Source: Candidatus Gastranaerophilales bacterium (GTDB lineage Bacteria; Cyanobacteriota; Vampirovibrionia; Gastranaerophilales; Gastranaerophilaceae). Taken from it: a stretch of 35,474 nucleotides of DNA. Shown in pieces: positions 24,579 to 33,564 of this stretch. The stretch's first letter is position 1; every line of letters begins with the position of its first letter. The position numbers were made by a program, and so were the translations under genes. Location of the stretch: NCBI GenBank assembly GCA_944325635.1, contig CALVBD010000011.1, forward strand, positions 1 to 35,474, written 5' to 3'. Under the pieces are notes generated by a model. That model had not been told where the DNA came from, searched no databases, and saw nothing but the letters and a program-made list of their open reading frames with translations.

Positions 24579-24607
24579 AAAAGAGGGTTTTTTTAAAACC
24601 CTCTTTT
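24579..24607. terminator. bidirectional terminator
   Basis: Perfect 13-bp arms AAAAGAGGGTTTT (24579-24591) and AAAACCCTCTTTT (24595-24607) flank TTT. It closes the plus-strand paralog pair and the minus-strand pilin-like gene, whose TAA (24606-24608) falls inside the stem. Confidence 0.9.
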
Positions 24608-25392
24608 ATTTACATTTGGTTTTACCGTTCCAGCTTAAGTCATTGCAGTGAAGGTAATCCATATTTTCGTTATAAATTACCCAGGCTGTACAGCCTCTCC
24701 CCTCGTGGTTTTTTGAATCCCTGCAGCTTGTATTGAAATTACCTTCCTGTTCTGTGCCTGCCGGTATCAGACGTGTTTTTGTTATATGAAATGTAAAAAC
24801 ATCACGGCCCATGGCATTTGGAGGTTTCGTTCCATTGACATCAATTCTGTAAAAACCGCATACATCTTTTATTTTACCTCTACTTTCCGAGCAGTCCGTA
24901 CTTTCGACAAAAGTTAAAATATTTGCACCATCTGCAAGAATAGCTTTTGAATAACGTCTCTGGTCTTCGTGCTTATTGAAGCCTGAGCCGTTCAGTGCAT
25001 TGCTATTAGTCCAGCAGCCTTCAGCTTCCCCTCCACAGTATTTTGTTATTTTCAGGTATTCTCTCATATGATAGAGAAAATTGTTTGTGTCACTAACTTT
25101 ACTATTTTCGGTATTAAGATTATCGACAAGCCCCCATAAATCAGGCGTGCCTTTGTCTTTTACCGCCATTAAATATGCCTGCTGCATAACAGAATAATTT
25201 TTCTTTAATTTTGTTACAATGACTTTTTCCTGTTGTCGTTGTATAAGAGTCGGGAGGGTCATCGCCGCCACAACCCCGATAATTCCCAGTGTAATCAACA
25301 CTTCAGCGAGTGTGAAGCCTGAAAATCGTTTGCTATAGCGGGTTAAGCCCCCCCCCCCCAGAATGTTTTAAAGCTATTTCAATCTTTTGCAT
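24606..25392 (-). CDS. type IV pilin-like / pseudopilin, out of frame here at a poly-G tract
   Basis: The prepilin signature GFTLAEVLITLGIIGVVAA is exact: a Gly before the cleavage site, Phe at +1, Glu at +5 and a hydrophobic helix. The mature part has several Cys and a globular C-terminus of about 200 residues. The only start with a ribosome binding site (GGAGG just before the ATG at 25392) leads into the leader MQKIEIALKHSGG, then a run of 12 G. With 12 G the frame shifts and stops at TAG a few codons later. With 11 G (or 14) the leader joins the signature in frame, giving 261 residues with a 25-residue basic leader. As written the gene is off. Either the tract varies between cells, or it is a sequencing error. 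It would be secreted and cleaved by the prepilin peptidase. Confidence 0.85.
25348..25359 (-). repeat. 12-base poly-G tract in the pilin leader
   Basis: Twelve consecutive C on the plus strand (G on the coding strand) lie 33 bases after the pilin ATG. In so AT-rich a genome a run this long is most unlikely by chance. Slippage by one base would switch the gene's frame. Confidence 0.85.
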
Positions 25393-25410
25393 AGTTCCTC
25401 CTTTTTTCTA

Positions 25411-25419
25411 ATTATAACA
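25411..25419 (-). promoter_or_regulatory. extended -10 promoter of the pilin-like gene
   Basis: On the minus strand TGTTATAAT (TG, one base, TATAAT) lies about 20 bases before the pilin ATG, with a GGAGG site between. The -35 at 17 bases is poor, so it is an extended -10 type. Confidence 0.55.
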
Positions 25420-25444
25420 TATTTTTAGAAAAAGTACCCTATAT

Positions 25445-26080
25445 CTATGTCGTTAAATCAATAAAATGTTCCTTTTCGCCGACAGTTGTGAGTTTTAGTT
25501 TGTTTAGATTTTTTGTGTCAAACTGGTATATATTGGCGGATGAAAAGAACGGCGGACGATTTTTGCCTTGATAGTGTATAATGTATTCATCATAGTTTTT
25601 ATTAAAAAATTTTTCCATTACGGGGCGGATTTTTTCGAAAATATTATTCACGCAAGGTTTAAGTTTGCCTTCGTCCATATAGCCCGGCACATTGAAGAAA
25701 AGCTTCGGTCTTTGAGTTTTGTCTATAAAGTAATCATAAGTTTGCAGTTGTTTTTCAAGAGAGGACGCCTGCAAATCTTTTGAGACGGGAAGCGGTGTGT
25801 AGTGCGAAAGCACTGCAATCGGACAGCCGTCTTTACCTTTCATAACAACTCCGACAGCATTACAGCTTGCAAGTCCGTCCGTGTAAATGGTATTTATCTT
25901 ATCAGGCAAAATTCTTACGGCCTTGCACTCATTCATTCCGACCTGAACAATATTCTTGTCACCTTCGCGTATCTTTTTTGCCAGAACCATTTCCGGCATG
26001 TTATTGACCGAGTTTTTGTTTTCGGCTGAAAGCTTTGACAGCTTCGGCAGAACTTTTCTTGTTAAATTTGTTATAGACAC
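25445..26080 (-). CDS. CheD-like protein, possible glutamine deamidase
   Basis: The 211-residue protein has the CheD pattern in its first half: VQVGMNECKAV, then TDGLASCNAVGVV, then VLSHYTPLP. In CheD, the catalytic triad is Thr, Cys and His in T-x-G-L-G-S-C and A-H-x-M-L-P. The equivalents here are Thr67, Cys73 and His93. CheD deamidates glutamines in chemoreceptors. The C-terminal 110 residues (for example PKLFFNVPGYMDEGKLK and FNKNYDEYIIHYQGK) do not match CheD, so the substrate may differ. No chemotaxis gene is nearby. Its ATG is at 26080. The pilin-like gene lies next to it on the same strand. The assignment rests on motif reading and is moderate. Confidence 0.55.
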   Translation of the reverse strand: MSITNLTRKVLPKLSKLSAENKNSVNNMPEMVLAKKIREGDKNIVQVGMNECKAVRILPDKINTIYTDGLASCNAVGVVMKGKDGCPIAVLSHYTPLPVSKDLQASSLEKQLQTYDYFIDKTQRPKLFFNVPGYMDEGKLKPCVNNIFEKIRPVMEKFFNKNYDEYIIHYQGKNRPPFFSSANIYQFDTKNLNKLKLTTVGEKEHFIDLTT

Positions 26081-26190
26081 AAATAACCTTCCTTTTTCCC
26101 GGAATACACACAGAACGATGGGGCATTTATATTTTTATTAAAACACAAGGCTATAAAAAATTGCCTGCATTGAAATTAATTAAATAAAAA

Positions 26191-26976
26191 CCCTCACCCG
26201 CCTTGTGGGCACCATCTCCCAAAGGGAGAGGGGATGAGTGTTACCCCCTTTATAAAGGGCGGGGGATAAATGGGGGATTGTTTGTCTCCCTTCGTAAGGG
26301 AGGTGGCACGTAAGTGCCGGATGGTTTTATCTTTTACCCCTCACCGCCCTTTGGGCACCATCTCCTGTCTTGGATTTACTCCACGCTCACGGAGTATCGC
26401 CTACGAGCTACGCTCTGCCGGCTTCATCCGTTCGCTATCCGGACTCACTTCGTTCCGTCCCCTCTCACAAAACAATTCACCGGATTGTTTTGTTCGGCAG
26501 AGTGTAAATCCGCCTCAAGAGGCGAGGGGACTTGTGTTTACCCCCCTTGCAAAGGGGGGCAGGGGGGATTGTAGATTTATTATTCTTCTGTTGTCGTGCC
26601 CTCACCCTAGCCCTCTCAAGGGAAGATGGACTCTATTGCACGTAATCTTTTATCATACTATCTGCCTTAACATCTTTTCAAGTATAGTTTGATTTGTTTC
26701 GAAACCATAGCGGGAGCAGAGCGGGAGCGTGTTGAGAAAATAAATTCAACTGTACTGAATTTATTATTAGTCTTATTCTCTGCAGCCCCCTCACCCTAAC
26801 CCTCTCCCTACGGGAGAGGGGAGAAAAAATAACCCTCAGCACAAGGCATACAGAGTCAACTCGATACCTCGTCTGCCCCCTTTGTATTCCGTAGTATTTT
26901 GGTTGGGCAGGTATGCCCAACCTACTTTTTCACCACTCACCCGTCCTTCAGACCCCTCTCCAATAGGGAGAGGAGA
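26191..26976. repeat. nest of REP-like palindromic repeats in a 0.9-kb gene-free gap
   Basis: The gap 26081-27037 holds no convincing gene. At least seven GC-rich palindromic blocks stand in it. CTCCC-AAA-GGGAG is near 26216-26228. CCCTTTATAAAGGG is at 26246-26259. CTCCCTT-CGT-AAGGGAG near 26286 is followed by GGCAC-GTAA-GTGCC. CCCCCCTTGCAAAGGGGGG is near 26541. CCCTCACCCTA(A/G)CCCTCTC occurs near 26600 and 26792, with CTCCCTACGGGAG after the second. The GTTGGGCA palindrome is at 26901-26922. They differ in composition from the genes around them and look like nested insertions of several repeat families. Confidence 0.75.
26901..26922. repeat. perfect 9-bp inverted repeat, loop GGTA
   Basis: Arms GGTTGGGCA and TGCCCAACC flank GGTA. 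It is the inverted-orientation copy of the element at 6768-6787. Confidence 0.8.
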
Positions 26977-27037
26977 TAAAGAGTACCCAACCCCTTATTT
27001 AATTTTACTTAATGCCCTAAAGCTTCTCCACTTAGCA

Positions 27038-28840
27038 CTATTCTTCGTCAAGGCTCAACACAGCCATGAAAGCTTCCTGCGGAACTTCTACACGACCGAC
27101 GGATTTCATACGTTTTTTACCTTTTTTCTGTTTTTCGAGAAGTTTGCGTTTACGGCTGATGTCTCCGCCGTAACATTTATCAAGAACGTTTTTGCGCATT
27201 GCTTTTATGTTTGTTCTGGCAATTACTCTGCCGCCGATTGCCGCCTGTATCGGAACTTCAAATAACTGGCGCGGGATAATGTCTTTTAATTTAGTCGTTA
27301 ATTTTTGCCCGATATAAAATGCGCTGTCCTCATGACAGATGACTGAAAGCGCGTCTACTATTTCACCTGCAAGCATAATATCCAGCTTGACAAGTTTGGA
27401 ACGCTTATAGTCACAGAATTCGTAATCCATACTTGCATAACCCTTTGAACGGGATTTCAACTGGTCGTAAAAATCAGTGATGACTTCACTCAACGGAATT
27501 TCGTATTCAAGGCTTGCACGGATTTTATCAAGGTAGGTCATGTTTTTGAAGATACCGCGTTTTGTTTGCGCCAAGTCCATCAATGTTCCGACATATTCGT
27601 TCGGAGTGATAATCTGGACTTTTACATACGGTTCTTCTATATAATCCCTGTACTGTGCAGGCGGAAGATTTGCTGGGTTGTCGATTTCCACCATTTCGCC
27701 GTTTGTTTTGTAAACCTTATATACAACGGATGGAGCGGTTGTTACTAAATCAAGATTATATTCGCGCTCCAGACGTTCCTGCGCAATTTCCATGTGAAGC
27801 ATTCCCAAAAAACCGCAGCGGAAACCAAAGCCGAGTGCACTCGATGTTTCCGGTTCAAACGTAATACTGCTGTCGTTGAGTTTCAATTTTTCGAGCGCTT
27901 CTTTTAAATCGTGGTAATCATCGTTATCAACAGGGTACATACCCGAAAATACCATAGGCAAAGCTTCCTTATATCCCGGAAGCGGTTCTTTGGCGGGATT
28001 TTCAACTGTTGTAATCGTATCGCCCACAAAGCGTGTTAATTCTTTTATTGAACCTGCGAAATATCCGACGTCCCCGCATACAAGTTCCTCCACAGGGACG
28101 CGCATAGGTGTCTGATAACCTAATTCGACAACTTCATACTCCTTGCCCGAAGCCATAAATTTAACTTTATCGCCGAGTTTCATTTTCCCGTCAACAATTC
28201 TGAAAAAACAGAGAGTGCCGAGATACTGGTCGTAAGCGCTATCAAAAACAAGTGCACGGAGAGGTTTTTCTGTCGTATCTTCAGGCGGCGGAATTAAATC
28301 AACAACAGCTTCTAAAACTTCTTCAATTCCTATTCCCGCCTTAGCGCTTACAGGAATTGCAAGAGATGCATCAATTCCTAAAACTTCTTCAATTTCAGCC
28401 CGTACTCTTTCAACATCGGCTGACGGAAGGTCAATTTTATTAATAACAGGAATGATTTCAAGGTTCTGTTCTGCCGCAAGATAGACATTCGCAAGTGTCT
28501 GCGCCTCAACCCCTTGAGTTGCATCCACTATCAAAAGCGCACCCTCGCACGCAGCAAGAGAGCGCGAAACCTCATAAGAAAAATCCACATGTCCCGGGGT
28601 ATCAATAAGGTTAAGTACATAATCCTTGCCGTTTTTTGATTTGTAATTCATTCTTGCGGCGTTAAGCTTAATCGTAATTCCGCGCTCGCGCTCAATATCC
28701 ATTGAGTCCATTATCTGGTTCTGCATATCACGCTGTGCAACAGTTCCTGTGAACTCCAGCAATCTGTCGGCAAGTGTTGATTTTCCATGATCAATGTGTG
28801 CAATTATACAAAAATTTCTCACATTTTCTTTATATTTCAT
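27038..28840 (-). CDS. lepA: elongation factor 4 (LepA)
   Basis: LepA is a translational GTPase that acts on stalled or stressed ribosomes. G1 is AHIDHGKST, and [12 protein letters not shown] is the switch I region. G3 is [13 protein letters not shown]4 is NKIDLP and G5 is SAKAG. The LepA-specific C-terminal domain is present, ending [19 protein letters not shown]. With the ATG at 28840 the length is 600 residues, normal for the family. The ATG at 28840 is preferred over a TTG at 28858 because TATAAT lies between them, seven bases before the ATG. No ribosome binding site is visible, consistent with a leaderless start. Confidence 0.96.
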   Translation of the reverse strand: MKYKENVRNFCIIAHIDHGKSTLADRLLEFTGTVAQRDMQNQIMDSMDIERERGITIKLNAARMNYKSKNGKDYVLNLIDTPGHVDFSYEVSRSLAACEGALLIVDATQGVEAQTLANVYLAAEQNLEIIPVINKIDLPSADVERVRAEIEEVLGIDASLAIPVSAKAGIGIEEVLEAVVDLIPPPEDTTEKPLRALVFDSAYDQYLGTLCFFRIVDGKMKLGDKVKFMASGKEYEVVELGYQTPMRVPVEELVCGDVGYFAGSIKELTRFVGDTITTVENPAKEPLPGYKEALPMVFSGMYPVDNDDYHDLKEALEKLKLNDSSITFEPETSSALGFGFRCGFLGMLHMEIAQERLEREYNLDLVTTAPSVVYKVYKTNGEMVEIDNPANLPPAQYRDYIEEPYVKVQIITPNEYVGTLMDLAQTKRGIFKNMTYLDKIRASLEYEIPLSEVITDFYDQLKSRSKGYASMDYEFCDYKRSKLVKLDIMLAGEIVDALSVICHEDSAFYIGQKLTTKLKDIIPRQLFEVPIQAAIGGRVIARTNIKAMRKNVLDKCYGGDISRKRKLLEKQKKGKKRMKSVGRVEVPQEAFMAVLSLDEE

Positions 28841-28847
28841 AACTTTT

Positions 28848-28875
28848 ATTATACCCAAACATCCTATAACATCAA
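28848..28875 (-). promoter_or_regulatory. lepA promoter, leaderless
   Basis: On the minus strand, TTGATG (28875-28870), a 16-base spacer and TATAAT (28853-28848) form a good promoter. The -10 ends seven bases before the lepA ATG, so transcription should start at the start codon. Confidence 0.7.
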
Positions 28876-28973
28876 GTGTTATCTCAAAAGAAGGTAACGT
28901 TTTTGAGTAATATTTATTAATAATACTTCCGTTTTTTAAATTTTGTTATATAATATTTATGTTGGATTGAAGC

Positions 28974-29201
28974 ATGGTAAAAGAAATGGATAATAACAAA
29001 CATATTTTTTTAGAAAAGTTTTTTGTAATTCAGAATATTTATTTTGAAGAACAAAATTATATTGAGATTTTGAAAGGCTATTGCGAAAATAAATTGGAAG
29101 TGTCTGAAGATTTGAGTATAATTTATCCTGTTCTGACAAATATCTACGAACTACACATAAAAGCGGCAAAAGAATCAGAGCATCTTGTTTTAGGAATTTA
29201 G
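28974..29201 (+). CDS. 75-residue helical protein, unknown
   Basis: The protein (MVKEMDNNKHIFLEKFFVIQ at the start) is predicted helical, with a region reading YPVLTNIYELHIKAAKESEHL near the end. A start at Met5 is also possible. No known motif or membrane segment is seen. TATAAT lies about 20 bases upstream. It is divergent from lepA and convergent with prmC, and a palindrome (AATTTAGCT / AGCTAAATT, 29195-29225) spans its stop. Its size and helical look are like the small proteins at 9502 and 16870, but no HTH gene is adjacent. Confidence 0.55.
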   Translation: MVKEMDNNKHIFLEKFFVIQNIYFEEQNYIEILKGYCENKLEVSEDLSIIYPVLTNIYELHIKAAKESEHLVLGI

Positions 29202-29243
29202 CTTACTGCGTACAACAGCTAAATTTACTTACGGAGAAGAATA

Positions 29244-30080
29244 TCAGATTAATTTTCCTGAGATTACCCTCTCTATTCCTGCAAGATCTTTGATAATTTC
29301 GATTTGTGTAAAGTTTTTACTCATAAAGGTTTTAACAGCTTCCGCCTGTCCTGCACCGAGTTCAAAAAGCAAGAAACCGTTCTGGTTGAGAATTTTTGGG
29401 GCTTCCGCAGTTATTTTTTCGTAGAGTTCCAGACCTTCTGAATCTTTTGTAAACAATGCAATTTCAGGGTCAAAGGTTACTTCTTTTTGAATATTTTCTT
29501 TTTCCTGCGAAGGGATATAAGGCGGATTTGAGATAATTATGTCAAAGCTTTCTCCGGGTTTGACGTTTGAGAAAACATCTGATTTTCTGAAAATCGCTTT
29601 ATTGAAAAGATTTAAGCGTGATGCGTTATCAAGTGCCGTATTCAGTGCGTCTTTAGAAATATCAAGCCCTATTATCTGACAATCAGTGTGTTTTGCAATC
29701 ATACAGGCAATACAGCCGCTTCCCGTTCCGACATCAAGCGCTGTTTTAAAGTTATTGGCATTAATAATTTCAACAGCTTTCCTCACCAGAAGTTCCGTTT
29801 CATCGCGCGGGATTAAAACTGACGGGTTTACTATAAATTTTTCTCCCATAAAATCCGCATAACCTATAATATGCTGTATTGGCTGATGGGTTCTTGCGCG
29901 GAGTTCGGCTTTTTCTTTTACGATGGCAAGTTTTTTCTCATCAAGTTTTTTACCCATTATAATATCTTTCACTCCGTAATCCGCAAAGTGTTCTATAAGC
30001 ATTTTTACTTCAATATTTGCTTCGTTCGGTTCTATGCCGCTGGTGGTGAGAATTTTTACTATATCCTGAATTGTTGTCAT
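29244..30080 (-). CDS. prmC: peptide chain release factor methyltransferase PrmC
   Basis: PrmC methylates the glutamine of the GGQ motif in release factors. The SAM-binding motif I is DVGTGSGCIACMIA, motif II ends GLDISKDAL, and the catalytic NPPYIP is present in DIIISNPPYIPS. The N-terminal helical domain (VKMLIEHFADYG) has the PrmC look. The length of 278 residues is normal. No prfA is adjacent. The gene follows the DUF3137-type gene at one base distance, so it is the last gene of a three-gene operon. Confidence 0.94.
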   Translation of the reverse strand: MTTIQDIVKILTTSGIEPNEANIEVKMLIEHFADYGVKDIIMGKKLDEKKLAIVKEKAELRARTHQPIQHIIGYADFMGEKFIVNPSVLIPRDETELLVRKAVEIINANNFKTALDVGTGSGCIACMIAKHTDCQIIGLDISKDALNTALDNASRLNLFNKAIFRKSDVFSNVKPGESFDIIISNPPYIPSQEKENIQKEVTFDPEIALFTKDSEGLELYEKITAEAPKILNQNGFLLFELGAGQAEAVKTFMSKNFTQIEIIKDLAGIERVISGKLI

Positions 30081-30081
30081 T

Positions 30082-31011
30082 TTATAACCCGATTTTCTGT
30101 GTAACTTTCAAGTGATCAATCATCTCTAAAATTGAGAGGATTTCGTTCAAAAAGACTTCGTAAGGCTTTGTGTCTGTTAGAGGAGTGTTGAGGCTTCCAA
30201 GTTTAAAGAGGTCTTTCATTGTTGCAAGCGCAATCATAACTTTGCCGTCTTTGAATGAGCATTCGGCATGTTTTGCCCCGAATGCGTTGGAAATCCGCTT
30301 AAATCTTTCCATAAAAGCAGGTGTAATAAGAAATCTAGCTTCTACCTGATCATTTGAATCAACAAAAAACTTTTTATCAAATTCCGGATCCTCAAGTTTT
30401 ACTTCTTCATAGGTTCTTCTTGCACCAAATAAACCTTTTACCCTTATTATTGTATGCCCCGTAAAGTTTTTGCCGACGCCGATTGTGATTATTACGCCTT
30501 TGAATGTTGTATGTTTCTGACGATTGCCTCTGGAGCCGGATGTGTAGTAATACAATTCAGTTTCAGAAATTGCAATAGGCATGTTGTTATAAGTCCCGAT
30601 AAAGTTGTCGTCAGAATCTCTATGTGCAAAACTTGAAAATAAGCGTGATGTTACAATTTCAGAAGTATCAATAGTATCCATGGTTGACCACTGAAAGTTT
30701 CCGAACGCTTTCATTAAAACAGGCAAAATCCGTTCTTTTAATTTATGCTCAAATCCTTTTTGCATCAACGGGTATACAATCAATCCAAAAAACATTAAAA
30801 CACCACCGGCAAACATAAAAATATCATTCGGAGTATTGTTAAAGAAAAGGAATATAGCAGCACCGGCAAGCAAGCCAATTGCTGCAAATGTTACGGCTTT
30901 TTTTCTGGTTGATTGCCTTTCTTTATCAAAAAGTTCAAGCTGCGGTACAACTTCACTATGATATATCTTTGAAAAATTTGATTTGAAATCTTTGATATTG
31001 TTGAATTCCAT
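30082..31011 (-). CDS. DUF3137-type membrane protein
   Basis: The 309-residue protein has an N-terminal cytoplasmic segment (residues 1-35), two membrane segments (AVTFAAIGLLAGAAIFLFF and FMFAGGVLMFFGLIVYP), and a soluble C-terminal domain. The last has the DUF3137 features: FIGTYNNMPIAISETEL, TTFKGVIITI, VKLEDPEFDKKFFV, DQVEARFLITPAFMERF. The function of the family is not known. It lies between the gene at 31011 and prmC, overlapping the former by one base (TAATG). The pattern predicts a regulatory or envelope-related role, not tied to release-factor methylation. Confidence 0.8.
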   Translation of the reverse strand: MEFNNIKDFKSNFSKIYHSEVVPQLELFDKERQSTRKKAVTFAAIGLLAGAAIFLFFNNTPNDIFMFAGGVLMFFGLIVYPLMQKGFEHKLKERILPVLMKAFGNFQWSTMDTIDTSEIVTSRLFSSFAHRDSDDNFIGTYNNMPIAISETELYYYTSGSRGNRQKHTTFKGVIITIGVGKNFTGHTIIRVKGLFGARRTYEEVKLEDPEFDKKFFVDSNDQVEARFLITPAFMERFKRISNAFGAKHAECSFKDGKVMIALATMKDLFKLGSLNTPLTDTKPYEVFLNEILSILEMIDHLKVTQKIGL

Positions 31012-31520
31012 TATTCCTCCTCATAAGTTACGACAGAAGGATTGGAGTATTCTGTCAGAATTTTGTCAATTTCATCGCGTGCTTCAAGTTTTGATGATAA
31101 TTCTTTTTTCTCTAAATTGTATCTTTTGCATAATTTTTCGTAGTAATAAAGCTGTTTTTTTGTCGGGGGTTCTTTTCCCATTTTTACTTCCTGCAAAAAT
31201 TTCCGCTTCTTTTTTTCGAACTCTCTATTTGCCTGAATTATCGGTTCCTGCTTTTTTTTGTAATCATAATATTTACGGCATTCAGTTAAATAAAGCCTAG
31301 TGTCTTTCAGAAAATTTTCATCATCAAGATAATCTTTCAAAAATTCAAACCGTGATGCATTTATTTCAAGATAATATCTCTCATCCTCAATGAAATTTTC
31401 TAATATTTCATCAACAGACTTATCAGGCGTCTTTTTGACAAGAGCACGTAAAAAACTCAATAACGCAGCCTTCTGGTTCTTTGTAAAATCAAGATAAACC
31501 TGTTTTTTAATCTCATACAT
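31011..31520 (-). CDS. charged helical protein, first gene of the prmC operon
   Basis: The 169-residue protein is mostly charged and helical, with a probable coiled coil around residues 85-120 (ANREFEKKKRKFLQEVKMG) and no membrane segment. It is not recognised. A TACAAT -10 (minus strand, 31534-31529) ends eight bases before the ATG at 31520, so the mRNA would be nearly leaderless. The stop overlaps the next start as TAATG, showing tight coupling with the DUF3137-type gene and prmC. Confidence 0.65.
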   Translation of the reverse strand: MYEIKKQVYLDFTKNQKAALLSFLRALVKKTPDKSVDEILENFIEDERYYLEINASRFEFLKDYLDDENFLKDTRLYLTECRKYYDYKKKQEPIIQANREFEKKKRKFLQEVKMGKEPPTKKQLYYYEKLCKRYNLEKKELSSKLEARDEIDKILTEYSNPSVVTYEEE

Positions 31521-31615
31521 AATGCGTTATTGTAGCATATTCTATAACAACAGTAAATCATTCATTTTTATGGTACGATTGATGTCAGCGTGAAACTCTT
31601 AGGTTAGGAGAGATT

Positions 31616-32944
31616 ATGGAAACTTTTGTATCAACTCATGGAATGTTAATTTCGGGTGCAATTCTTCTTATTGCATATATTTTTATTGCAACCGAAAAAA
31701 TTCAAAAGTCGGTTGTGGCACTGGTCGGTGCTTCATTGACTTTGCTTCTCGGGCTTTTACCGTTTAAGGGATATTATGATGTTCAGGCCGGAAGTTATGT
31801 GAGGTCTGTTTTTGAATATATCTCATTTGATGTAATTTTTCTTCTTGTCGGGATGATGATTCTCGTTGAAATCGCAAGTAAGAGCGGAGTATTTAAGTGG
31901 ATGGCAATTCAACTTTTAAAGCTTACAAAAGGGCATCCGAAACTTGTGTTATTCACTCTCGCTGCCTTTACTGCTGTTGCATCAGCCTTTTTGGATAATG
32001 TTACAACTGTTGTTCTTATGATGCCTGTGACTTTTGTTATCGCAAAAGAATTCGACACAGATCCTGTACCATTTCTGATTACTGAAGTTCTTGCCTCGAA
32101 TATAGGCGGAACGGCAACACTTATCGGAGACCCTCCTAACATTATTATTGGCGCTAAGGCCGGATTGAGCTTTATGGATTTTGTAAATGAATTAACCGGG
32201 ATTGTATTTCTTATATTTCTGGCTGTTGTTGGTGTACTTATTTTGTTGTTTCGAAAAGGACTCAGGGCAACTCCTGAGAAAATGGCGCATGTTGCAAACC
32301 TTGATAATTCTAAAACAATTACTGATAAAGGCTTGATGATTCGTTCGCTAATTACACTGTTTCTTGTAATTTTAGGTTTTGTGACACATGATAAAACGCA
32401 CATAGATGCTTATGTATTTGCTGTTGCAGGTGCAAGTTTTCTTCTATTATTTGAAAAGCCAAAAGAAATTTATAAAGATGTTGAATGGCTTACGATATTT
32501 TTCTTTATCGGTTTATTTATAATCATCGGGGGCTTTGAGGCAAACGGAGGAATTGCATTTTTGGCAGACGGTTTAATAAAACTCACTCACGGGAGCCTTG
32601 ATGCTGCAACAATGTTAATCCTTTGGGGTTCAGGTTTGTTGTCCGGTGTAATTGATAATATTCCGTACACGGCAACAATGGCACCATTAATTGCTCAGGT
32701 TCAGCATACAATTCCTTATACAGGAGAAGGACATAATCCTCTATGGTGGGCGCTTTCCCTTGGAGCATGCCTTGGCGGAAACCTTACTATTATCGGGGCT
32801 GCTGCAAACGTTCTTGTATCGGAAACAGCCGCAACAAAAGGTTTTCCGATTACATTTATGCGGTTTTTAAAATACGGGGCACTAACCACGTTTATTTCAC
32901 TGACGTTAAGTTCTTTATATCTTTATGTAAGATATTTACATTAA
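31616..32944 (+). CDS. ArsB/NhaD-type ion transporter
   Basis: This 442-residue membrane protein has about eleven to thirteen hydrophobic segments and the family's two re-entrant hairpin motifs: AFLDNVTTVVLMMP and SNIGGTATLIGDPPNI in the N-terminal half, and the related SGVIDNIPYTATMAP and GGNLTIIGAAANVL in the C-terminal half. This internal duplication is typical of the ArsB/NhaD group, which moves anions (arsenite, citrate-like) or exchanges sodium for protons. The substrate cannot be decided from the sequence. GGAGAG lies seven bases before the ATG. A terminator shared with the convergent gene follows. Confidence 0.85.
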   Translation: METFVSTHGMLISGAILLIAYIFIATEKIQKSVVALVGASLTLLLGLLPFKGYYDVQAGSYVRSVFEYISFDVIFLLVGMMILVEIASKSGVFKWMAIQLLKLTKGHPKLVLFTLAAFTAVASAFLDNVTTVVLMMPVTFVIAKEFDTDPVPFLITEVLASNIGGTATLIGDPPNIIIGAKAGLSFMDFVNELTGIVFLIFLAVVGVLILLFRKGLRATPEKMAHVANLDNSKTITDKGLMIRSLITLFLVILGFVTHDKTHIDAYVFAVAGASFLLLFEKPKEIYKDVEWLTIFFFIGLFIIIGGFEANGGIAFLADGLIKLTHGSLDAATMLILWGSGLLSGVIDNIPYTATMAPLIAQVQHTIPYTGEGHNPLWWALSLGACLGGNLTIIGAAANVLVSETAATKGFPITFMRFLKYGALTTFISLTLSSLYLYVRYLH

Positions 32945-32950
32945 TAAAGA

Positions 32951-32984
32951 AAAAACTGGATTTATTAAAATCCCGTTTTTTTTG
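32951..32984. terminator. bidirectional terminator
   Basis: Arms AAAAACTGGATTT (32951-32963) and AAATCCCGTTTTT (32968-32980) pair with one mismatch around ATTA, with TTT following. It serves the transporter gene and the convergent minus-strand operon. Confidence 0.8.
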
Positions 32985-33012
32985 TTATATGAAAATTTTG
33001 ACGTACAAAGGC

Positions 33013-33564
33013 TTAAAACCAATCAATAAGCGGTCTTATTTCTCCGCATTCAAGTTCATATTTTTCGGCAGTTTTGCTGCGCAGAATAACGTCTGTTCTA
33101 AGATCCTTTTTTATAGGATTCTTGAGTAAAATTACCCCTTTTGCAGCATCGTAAACTTCGGAGTAATTTAAACCTAAATTAGCGCAATTAGGTAGTTTTA
33201 CCGTATTATCTTCCATTAAATACGCAAGCCCGAATGTTCTGCATACAATTCCGCGGCGATCGTACAGTGCGCATTCTTTGTCAATTAAAAACGGGCATTT
33301 GTATAAAAATCTTTCGCCTGTGAAGCGGTTTTTTTGTTCTTTTAAATCCGCTATATTTTTTCTTATTCTTTCTTTAACATCGTGCGGAAGTTTTACAAAG
33401 CCGTACATCAAATATTCCGCTTCAAGCCGTGAAAACGGATATTCTCCACTGTCACAACAGTCAGTACATCCCTTTTTACATTTTATAAATTCGTTTTGTT
33501 CTAAAAAATATCCCCGAAGTTCCCTGTCGAGTTCTTCGAGGAATTTTTTATACCTTTTGAGCAT
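33013..33564 (-). CDS. YkgJ-type cysteine cluster protein
   Basis: The 183-residue protein has the zinc/iron-chelating cysteine pattern of the YkgJ family: KCKKGCTDCCDSGEYPFSR near residue 30, CPFLIDKECALYDRR with RGIVCRTFG in the middle, and LPNCANL near residue 145. The Cys-rich motif C-x(4-5)-C-x2-CC plus C-x-F/Y followed by C-R-x-F fits the family, which binds metal but has no known reaction. It overlaps the start of the ArnT-like gene by one base (TAATG), so the two are translationally coupled. Confidence 0.85.
   Translation of the reverse strand: MLKRYKKFLEELDRELRGYFLEQNEFIKCKKGCTDCCDSGEYPFSRLEAEYLMYGFVKLPHDVKERIRKNIADLKEQKNRFTGERFLYKCPFLIDKECALYDRRGIVCRTFGLAYLMEDNTVKLPNCANLGLNYSEVYDAAKGVILLKNPIKKDLRTDVILRSKTAEKYELECGEIRPLIDWF

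Noticed and set aside
26270-26920. Several overlapping frames of 80-140 codons in the repeat nest
   Set aside because: They are Pro/Arg/Ser-rich translations of palindromic repeats, present on both strands, and have no ribosome binding sites.
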